A stretch of 47,577 nucleotides of DNA. Origin: Dehalococcoidia bacterium. GTDB taxonomy: Bacteria > Chloroflexota > Dehalococcoidia > Tepidiformales > Tepidiformaceae. The notes under the pieces are model-generated. The model saw only the letters and a list, made by a program, of their open reading frames with translations, was not told the DNA's origin and made no database searches. The position numbers and the translations under genes are program-made. Every line of letters begins with the position of its first letter. Position 1 is the first letter of the stretch. Shown here piece after piece: positions 42,573 to 47,577 of this stretch. The stretch spans positions 1 through 47,577 of the forward strand of contig SKSF01000028.1 of NCBI GenBank assembly GCA_007118095.1, written 5' to 3'.

Positions 42573-43742
42573 CTATTCCCCTTCGAAGGGCGTGAGCGCT
42601 CCCATGGAAACGACGTACCGCCCGGCCGCCCGCGTCATCACATCGCGGACACGGTCGGGTTCCGCCGTGGTGATGATGGTCTGCTGGAAGGTGTCGATGT
42701 ATTCGAGGACGGCTTCGCGGCGGCGCGCATCGAGTTCGCTCAGGACATCGTCCAGGAGCACTACGGGGTCGTCGCCGAGTGCGTTGCGCAGGTAGCTTGC
42801 TTCCGCGAGCCGCAGCGACAGCGCCGCGCTCCGCTGTTGTGCCCGCGACGCGAACGCCCCGGCTTCCAGCCCGTTTACGTGGATGGTCCAGTCGTCGCGG
42901 TGGGGGCCGATCAGCGTTGACCCGGCGCGGATCTCGCGATCGCGGCGGTCGCCCATCACCTTGATCATGCGCGCGGTCCACTCGGTTTCGTCGATGGGGC
43001 AGTCGAACTCATCGGCGCCGCCCATCGCGGGCGTGTAAACGATGTCGATGTGCTCCGCGCCATCGCTCAGGCGCTCCATCTGGAGCTGCGCATGGGGGAC
43101 GATGTGCCCGAGAGCATCCGACCGTGCCTTCAGGATGATGCCGCCCGAGTGCGCGAGTTCTTGGTCCCAGAAATTGAGGTCATTGGCCGATGCTTCGCGC
43201 TCGCGCACCTGCTTAAGGAGGCTGTTGCGCTGCTGCAGCACCCGGGCGTAGCGCTGCATCGCCCGCAGGTATCCCCGGTCGATCTGCGAGATCATCAGGT
43301 CCAAGAAACGGCGGCGCAGCAGTGGTGGCCCGGCCACGATGTCGATATCGAGCGTGGTGAACAGCACCGCGGCCAGTTGCCCGACAGTCTCCGAGGTGCG
43401 CTTCGCGATACTGTTCATCCGTACCCGCTTGCCGGCGCGATGGGATGAATCGGTGCTGCGGCCAACGATTGCTACCTCGAGGTGGAGGCTCCCCGCGGCC
43501 CGCTCTACCTGCGTGGTGAGCCGGGCGACGGGAAACTCAGATTCGAGCACATCTCGCCGCACCAGGTCGGCGTCATTGCTCGCGCGGCTCGAACGAAGGG
43601 TCGAGAGCAGATAGATCGCTTCGAGCAGATTGCTCTTTCCCTGTGCGTTCTCGCCGACAACGATGTTGAGCCCCGGGTGCAGGGGGACGGAACTGCGTGC
43701 GTAGTTCCGGAAATTGGTCAACTCGAGATCGAAGATAAACAC
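42573..43742 (-). CDS. recF: DNA replication and repair protein RecF
   Basis: RecF binds single-stranded/double-stranded DNA junctions and helps load RecA with RecO and RecR. The protein has about 389 residues from the GTG at 43742. The start FIFDLELTNFRNY is the typical N-terminus, Walker A is GENAQGKS (about 30-37), and the C-terminal half has RAQQRSAALSLRLAE (signature) and VVLLDDVLSELDARRR (Walker B plus D-loop). An upstream TTG at 43799 would add 19 residues not seen in the family. It is transcribed away from dnaN, unlike the common dnaA-dnaN-recF order. A TATACT lies about 12 bases before the GTG, which would give a nearly leaderless transcript. Confidence 0.95.
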   Translation of the reverse strand: MFIFDLELTNFRNYARSSVPLHPGLNIVVGENAQGKSNLLEAIYLLSTLRSSRASNDADLVRRDVLESEFPVARLTTQVERAAGSLHLEVAIVGRSTDSSHRAGKRVRMNSIAKRTSETVGQLAAVLFTTLDIDIVAGPPLLRRRFLDLMISQIDRGYLRAMQRYARVLQQRNSLLKQVREREASANDLNFWDQELAHSGGIILKARSDALGHIVPHAQLQMERLSDGAEHIDIVYTPAMGGADEFDCPIDETEWTARMIKVMGDRRDREIRAGSTLIGPHRDDWTIHVNGLEAGAFASRAQQRSAALSLRLAEASYLRNALGDDPVVLLDDVLSELDARRREAVLEYIDTFQQTIITTAEPDRVRDVMTRAAGRYVVSMGALTPFEGE

Positions 43743-43835
43743 GCCTACAGAAAAGTATAGCGCCTCTGATTGTGCGATGGTGCATTTTTTAACTCTCAAG
43801 CTGGTTGCGGCCAGGAGGGTGCCTTCACCCGCTGC

Positions 43836-43864
43836 TCACCATGGTGATAATTGCTTACGCAATT
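43836..43864. promoter_or_regulatory. Adjacent palindromes in the recF-dnaN intergenic region
   Basis: TCACCATGGTGA (43836-43847) is a perfect 12-bp palindrome. One base later AATTGC-TTAC-GCAATT (43849-43864) is a perfect 6-bp inverted repeat. A shorter CGAATTCG palindrome follows at 43883-43890, inside the dnaN promoter spacer. They look like binding sites for dimeric regulators. I found no good DnaA box here. Confidence 0.5.
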
Positions 43865-43875
43865 GAGCATTCGCC

Positions 43876-43905
43876 TTGTGTGCGAATTCGACCCGTCCCT
43901 ATAAT
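43876..43905 (+). promoter_or_regulatory. dnaN: Sigma70-type promoter of dnaN
   Basis: TTGTGT (43876-43881), an 18-base spacer and a perfect TATAAT (43900-43905) stand about 50 bases before the dnaN GTG. This also excludes the longer in-frame upstream starts, which would lie before the promoter. Confidence 0.72.
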
Positions 43906-43954
43906 CAACCGACGATCATGGCGCGCCCTGTGCGGGCGCCAGGCGGGGGGAACA

Positions 43955-45097
43955 GTGAAAGTACAGGTGCTCCAGGAGAATCTCCAGCGGGGCCTCGGCA
44001 TCGTCGGGCGCGCGGTCGCTGCCCGGTCCACGCTCCCCATTACGGGAAACGTTCTCCTTCAAACCGAGGATGGCCGCCTCAAACTCGCCGCGACGGACCT
44101 CGATATCAGCATCACAAGCTGGATCGGCGCCCGCGTGGACGAAGAAGGTGGGACCACTGTCCCCGCACGGCTGATCACCGATTTCGTCGGGTCGTTGCCT
44201 CCCGCTCCGGTCGACATCCAGCTTGCCGAGCGCAGCCGCGAAGTTCACCTGGAGTGCGCCCGGAACGAGTCCACCATTAATTCGATGGACGCCGAAGATT
44301 TTCCGCGCATCCAGGCGATCAGCGGCGGGCCGACCCTGCAGCTCGATCCGAAAGCGCTCAAGCACGCCATCGACCGCGTGGACTTCGCCGCCGCGTCCGA
44401 CGATTCGCGGCCCGCGCTGACCGGTGTCCACATCAAGACCGACGACTCGCGGCTCACCCTTGCAGCCGCCGACGGTTTCCGCCTCGCGGTGTCGGACCTT
44501 GAGCTTGCGAACGCGCCCGAAGAGCAGATCGAGATCATCATCCCCGCCCGCGCCGTCCGCGAGCTATCCCGTCTCATCGCCGACACGCAGGACCCCGTCG
44601 AGATGCGCGTGAACGCTCAGCGCACGCAGGTCCAGTTCGTGATGGTGGAATCCGAGCTGGTCGCCCAGCTCATCCAGGGTGTCTTCCCGAACTACAACCA
44701 GCTCATACCGGCTGAATGGAACACGCGCGCCACGGTTTCCGTCGACGAGTTCAAGCGGCTCACCCGGATTGCGGCGATCTTTGCCCGCGACGGCAGCGGC
44801 ATCATTCGCCTGGAGATGGCCCCCGCGGAAGAGGGGGAGGCTGGCCGGCTCAAGGTGAGCGCCCGCGCCGACGAGATTGGCGACAACGAAGGCGTCGTCG
44901 ACGCACAGGTCGAGGGGCAGTCCGGCAAGATCGCGTTCAACAGCCGCTATCTGAGTGACGTCCTGAACGCGCTCCACGGTGAGGTTACGCTCGAAGTCAC
45001 GAACCCCTATTCCCAGGGCGCATTCCGCCCGGTCGGTGATTCAACCTACGTGCACGTGATCATGCCGATGTATGTCGACTGGGGCGGCGAGCGGTAG
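43955..45097 (+). CDS. dnaN: DNA polymerase III beta subunit (sliding clamp)
   Basis: The beta clamp encircles DNA and tethers Pol III. The product has 380 residues with the three-fold repeated clamp fold. It starts VKVQVLQENLQRGLGIVGRA. Conserved spots are RSTLPITGNVLLQ (about 28-40), DSRPALTGVHI (about 150-160), FPNYNQLIP (about 242-250), and the C-terminal HVIMPMYV, the peptide-binding pocket ending with P-M. The GTG follows GGGGGGAACA, and the promoter at 43876-43905 fits this start. It is divergent from recF. Confidence 0.95.
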   Translation: MKVQVLQENLQRGLGIVGRAVAARSTLPITGNVLLQTEDGRLKLAATDLDISITSWIGARVDEEGGTTVPARLITDFVGSLPPAPVDIQLAERSREVHLECARNESTINSMDAEDFPRIQAISGGPTLQLDPKALKHAIDRVDFAAASDDSRPALTGVHIKTDDSRLTLAAADGFRLAVSDLELANAPEEQIEIIIPARAVRELSRLIADTQDPVEMRVNAQRTQVQFVMVESELVAQLIQGVFPNYNQLIPAEWNTRATVSVDEFKRLTRIAAIFARDGSGIIRLEMAPAEEGEAGRLKVSARADEIGDNEGVVDAQVEGQSGKIAFNSRYLSDVLNALHGEVTLEVTNPYSQGAFRPVGDSTYVHVIMPMYVDWGGER

Positions 45098-45188
45098 GAC
45101 AAAGGACGGCCGCACACGCGCGGCGGTTCGTGGTTGCGTGTGACGCCATCGCGTCGGCAGACGGTCTCGCATCGGCTATGCTCGCAGG

Positions 45189-46061
45189 ATGCAGGCGGCG
45201 GTGCTCACCTGGCATGAATCCAACCTTGGCTCGTGGGAGATGGCGAGCCGGGAGCCGCTGCCCATCCTGCGCCCTTTCGTGGCGAAGTATGCCGCCTACC
45301 GGGAGCACATTACGGGGTTTACCCGCCGGCGCGAAGTGCCAGAGCGCATTATCCCCATCCACATCTGCCTCGGCGACACGATCGGGATTGGTGCCGCGGG
45401 CGACCCCGCGGGCGAAACACGGCAGTATCGTGCCTTTGTCGCGGGACCACACGATACCTACGCGCTTTCCGAGACCGGGGGTCACCGGGCCGGTATCCAG
45501 GTGAACCTCACGCTCCCGGGTGCACGGCGCTTCCTGGGGATGCCCCTGTATGAGCTCACCAACCGTGTGTTCGAAGTGGAGGACCTGCTCGGCCGCGACG
45601 GCCGCGTGCTGGTGGAGCGTCTCCGGATGGCACCGGGGTGGGACGCCTGCTTCGATATCCTCGACGAGGTCATCTCCGCGCGCGTGTGCAGCGCGGATGG
45701 CCTCCCAGGGGACGTCGCATGGACGCTCGGCGAGCTCGGCGAGACGGGCCGCGCAGGTCACCCGCCGCGCATCAGCCACCTGGCAGATGCCCTCGGCTAC
45801 AGCCACAAGCAGTTGATCGCGCGCTTCCGCGGTGAGCTCGGCCTCACCCCGCGAACGTTTGCCCGCATTACGCGGTTCGAAGGGCTGCTGGGCGCGCTCA
45901 AAGGTGATGGCCCGCCGAGATGGGCCGACCTGGCCCCGGCCTTTGGCTACTACGACCAGTCGCACCTGTCGCGTGACTTCCGCGACTTCATGGGCCTCTC
46001 TCCCGGGGCGTTCGTCCGCCGGAGCGTTGCGGACAACGGTGGCGTTGTCGACACCTGGTGA
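45189..46061 (+). CDS. AraC-family transcriptional regulator
   Basis: The protein has 290 residues. The N-terminal ~190 residues form a cupin-like sensing domain (QVNLTLPGARRFLGMPLYEL). The C-terminal double helix-turn-helix shows ISHLADALGYSHKQLIARFR (about 194-213) and WADLAPAFGYYDQSHLSRDF, followed by FMGLSPGAF, the classic AraC second helix-turn-helix. The N-terminal domain resembles DUF6597-type regulators. ATG at 45189 is taken, with AGG only adjacent; ATG 45240 is an alternative. It stands 65 bases upstream of a two-domain VOC gene in the same direction, a likely target. Confidence 0.88.
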   Translation: MQAAVLTWHESNLGSWEMASREPLPILRPFVAKYAAYREHITGFTRRREVPERIIPIHICLGDTIGIGAAGDPAGETRQYRAFVAGPHDTYALSETGGHRAGIQVNLTLPGARRFLGMPLYELTNRVFEVEDLLGRDGRVLVERLRMAPGWDACFDILDEVISARVCSADGLPGDVAWTLGELGETGRAGHPPRISHLADALGYSHKQLIARFRGELGLTPRTFARITRFEGLLGALKGDGPPRWADLAPAFGYYDQSHLSRDFRDFMGLSPGAFVRRSVADNGGVVDTW

Positions 46062-46126
46062 AATTCGTACAAGCCGCGCGGCCGACGGTTGACACATACT
46101 GTGGCATCTCACGCAGGAGGTGAACG

Positions 46127-46909
46127 ATGTCGAACGTACCGCCCAATGGAATGCCGGCGCTCTATCCCTCGATGCGCTACCGCGACGCGAACGCTGCCAT
46201 CGAGTGGCTGGAGTGCGCATTCGGGTTCCGGCGCCTGCTTGTCGTGCCGGGCGAGGACAACACTGTCGCGCACGCGGAGCTGGCAACAGGAACCGGGGTG
46301 CTCATGCTCGGGAGTACCCTGCCGGGGTCACCAGGTGGCGGAGGTGGGGCTCCCTATGTCTACGTTGCCGATGTCGCCGAACACTGTGCGCAAGCGAAGG
46401 CCGCTGGCGCGCAGATCACGCGCGAGCTCGAAGAGAAGGACTATGGCGGTTCTGCGTACGCGTGTCTCGATTGCGAGGGCAATGAGTGGCATTTCGGGAG
46501 CTATGTGCCCGCACCGGCGTTCGCTATGTACTCGGCTACGCCCTACCTGGCGGTCCGCGACGCGGAAGCCGCGATTGCCTTCTACGGACGTGCCTTTGGC
46601 GCGGAGGAGTCATCGGAGCGCTATACGGGTGAAGACGGCCGCATTGGCCACGCGGAGCTCTCGGTGGGCCCGGTAACCTTCTACCTCGCGGATGAGCACC
46701 CGGAATTCGGGGTGGTCGGGCCCCAAACACTGTCCGGGCGCTCATCCAGCATTGTGCTCGGTGTCGCGGATGTCGATGCGTCGTTCCGCCGTGCAGTTCA
46801 AGCGGGCGCAACGGTCGACCGCGAACCCGAGGACGAACCGTACGGGCGCATCGCGTGGATCATCGACCCGTTTGGCCATCGATGGGCAATGAACGGGCCA
46901 GTGTCCTGA
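46127..46909 (+). CDS. Two-domain VOC (glyoxalase/PhnB-like) protein
   Basis: The protein has 260 residues with two VOC domains. The first (about 11-125) begins LYPSMRYRDANAAIEWLECA and contains CEGNEWHFGSY. The second (about 140-258) begins PYLAVRDAEAAIAFYGRAFG and ends IDPFGHRWAM. Many such tandem proteins are PhnB-like and lack assigned catalysis; metal-ligand residues are only partly conserved. AGGAGG lies six bases before the ATG, a strong site. The position directly after the AraC gene suggests regulation by it. Confidence 0.88.
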   Translation: MSNVPPNGMPALYPSMRYRDANAAIEWLECAFGFRRLLVVPGEDNTVAHAELATGTGVLMLGSTLPGSPGGGGGAPYVYVADVAEHCAQAKAAGAQITRELEEKDYGGSAYACLDCEGNEWHFGSYVPAPAFAMYSATPYLAVRDAEAAIAFYGRAFGAEESSERYTGEDGRIGHAELSVGPVTFYLADEHPEFGVVGPQTLSGRSSSIVLGVADVDASFRRAVQAGATVDREPEDEPYGRIAWIIDPFGHRWAMNGPVS

Positions 46910-46984
46910 TCGCGAAGCTCGTTTGACGCCGGGGCCGGGCGAGCGGAATGTTGCCTGGAATCCGTTTCAACCGGGGAGGCGTCG

Positions 46985-47577
46985 ATGACGTGGCCAGAGC
47001 ACATACAGGACATCCTCGGCGGCGACATGGTCGTCGCCCTTTCGTACCGCACACCCGCCGGGGGATGCGTCGTCGTCCCTGTAACCACCGTCGGGATGTA
47101 CGACCCGGAGGCGCGTACCGTGTCGACTTCCACCTCCTTTGGACTCTGGAAGAAGCTGGTCGCCATCGGGAACGACCCGCGGGTCGCGTTCGCGTTCCAC
47201 ACCCGTTTACACGGCTACAGCGATCAGCCGCACTACGTGCTCGTCCAGGGCGATGCGTCGTTTCCTGCCCGGCCGCCCGCGCCCGGGGAGTCCCCGCTCC
47301 CGCAGCCCGGCAGCGAAGAGTGGAACCGGTTCGTCCCGGAACCGAAGACCGGGCGTCCCTGGTCGTGGCTCGGGCGCGAATACTACGACTACCGTGTGCC
47401 AATCACCGTGCAGGTGAAGCGACTGCTCGCCTGGCCCAATCTCGAAGCCAGCGGTGAGCCCGAGGTATTTGGCGAACCCCTGCCAACCGGCGACCCGCCA
47501 CCCCACCGCGACCCCGCGAAGGGGACTGCCCCGCGCGTCCCGGCCAAGAAGTACCGCAAACGCTTCGACCGGGCGCG
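46985..47577 (+). CDS. PPOX-like split-barrel protein (3' end cut by window edge)
   Basis: An open frame starts at ATG 46985, six bases after GGGGAGG, and runs past the end. About 197 residues are visible. An N-terminal split-barrel pattern (VVVPVTTVGMYD, WKKLVAIGNDPRVAFAFHTR, YVLVQGDASF) matches PPOX-class proteins. A longer insertion follows, with EYYDYRVPITVQVKRLLAWP, which is seen in some pyridoxamine-phosphate-oxidase-like proteins. The C-terminus is not visible. Cofactor and substrate are unknown. Confidence 0.8.
   Translation, partial: MTWPEHIQDILGGDMVVALSYRTPAGGCVVVPVTTVGMYDPEARTVSTSTSFGLWKKLVAIGNDPRVAFAFHTRLHGYSDQPHYVLVQGDASFPARPPAPGESPLPQPGSEEWNRFVPEPKTGRPWSWLGREYYDYRVPITVQVKRLLAWPNLEASGEPEVFGEPLPTGDPPPHRDPAKGTAPRVPAKKYRKRFDRA

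Noticed and set aside
43805-43954. Longer N-terminus for DnaN
   Set aside because: The extra 50 codons span the dnaN promoter and a palindromic region and have no counterpart in beta clamps.
43743-43954. Replication origin (oriC) between recF and dnaN
   Set aside because: Gene context is suggestive, but no TTATCCACA-like DnaA boxes or AT-rich unwinding element could be found.
45110-45160. CACACGC/GCGTGTG inverted repeat after dnaN as a terminator
   Set aside because: The arms are 16 bases apart, no T-run follows, and alternative short pairings are as good; not enough for a call.
1-47577. CRISPR arrays, insertion sequences, prophage or integrase genes
   Set aside because: No regularly spaced repeats, terminal inverted repeats with transposase, or phage genes were seen.

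Overview
The window is high-GC bacterial chromosome, densely packed, with frequent GTG/TTG starts, clear Shine-Dalgarno sites and many stop/start overlaps. dnaN, recF and a glycogen operon show that this is chromosomal core, not a plasmid or phage. The gene mix (a STAND ATPase regulator with a C-terminal BTAD domain, DUF5317, paired giant FtsX-type permeases, GlgE pathway, EntS-type MFS pumps) fits a Chloroflexota bacterium best. That is an inference from gene content; Actinomycetota is the main alternative. I see no insertion sequence, prophage, CRISPR array, tRNA or rRNA.

Layout. 1-2.6 kb: a partial MFS pump and an amidohydrolase, both leftward. 2.7-4.2 kb: a PLP-dependent group II decarboxylase / sphingosine-phosphate-lyase-like enzyme, then a 69-residue HTH-only LuxR-type protein. 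4.4-8.5 kb: a possible regulator/peptide module. A MalT-like STAND-BTAD regulator ends at a textbook terminator. It is followed by a promoter with SARP-type direct repeats, a 29-residue signal-peptide-like ORF and a DUF5317 membrane protein. 8.5-9.6 kb: a soluble PAS histidine kinase with no response regulator beside it. 9.75-20.6 kb: a six-gene, translationally coupled alpha-glucan operon, glgE-treS-mak-glgX-glgB-malQ. It can convert trehalose to maltose, then to maltose-1-phosphate, then to branched glucan, and take the glucan apart again. glgC, glgA and glgM are absent from the window.

20.6-30.3 kb: an inositol-monophosphatase-family enzyme and an ABC system of two ATPases (one ending in an AbrB-like domain, one in a very acidic tail) plus two divergently encoded, paralogous FtsX permeases of about 1120 residues. 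30.3-35.6 kb (rightward): MBL hydrolase, a membrane-anchored protein, MFS pump, FAD-linked dehydrogenase, a small membrane/zinc-ribbon-like protein and a DinB-like protein. 35.6-40.6 kb (leftward): universal stress protein, VOC protein, SIS sugar-phosphate protein, SDR, PPOX-type flavoprotein and a Tat-exported cyclase-family hydrolase. 40.7-43.7 kb: recF-prsW-LOG operon, divergent from dnaN across a palindrome-rich intergenic region. 45.2-47.6 kb: AraC regulator, two-domain VOC protein and a partial PPOX-like protein.

No gap without a gene exceeds 300 bases. The longest, 4206-4488, holds the regulator's predicted promoter and a perfect 9-bp inverted repeat.
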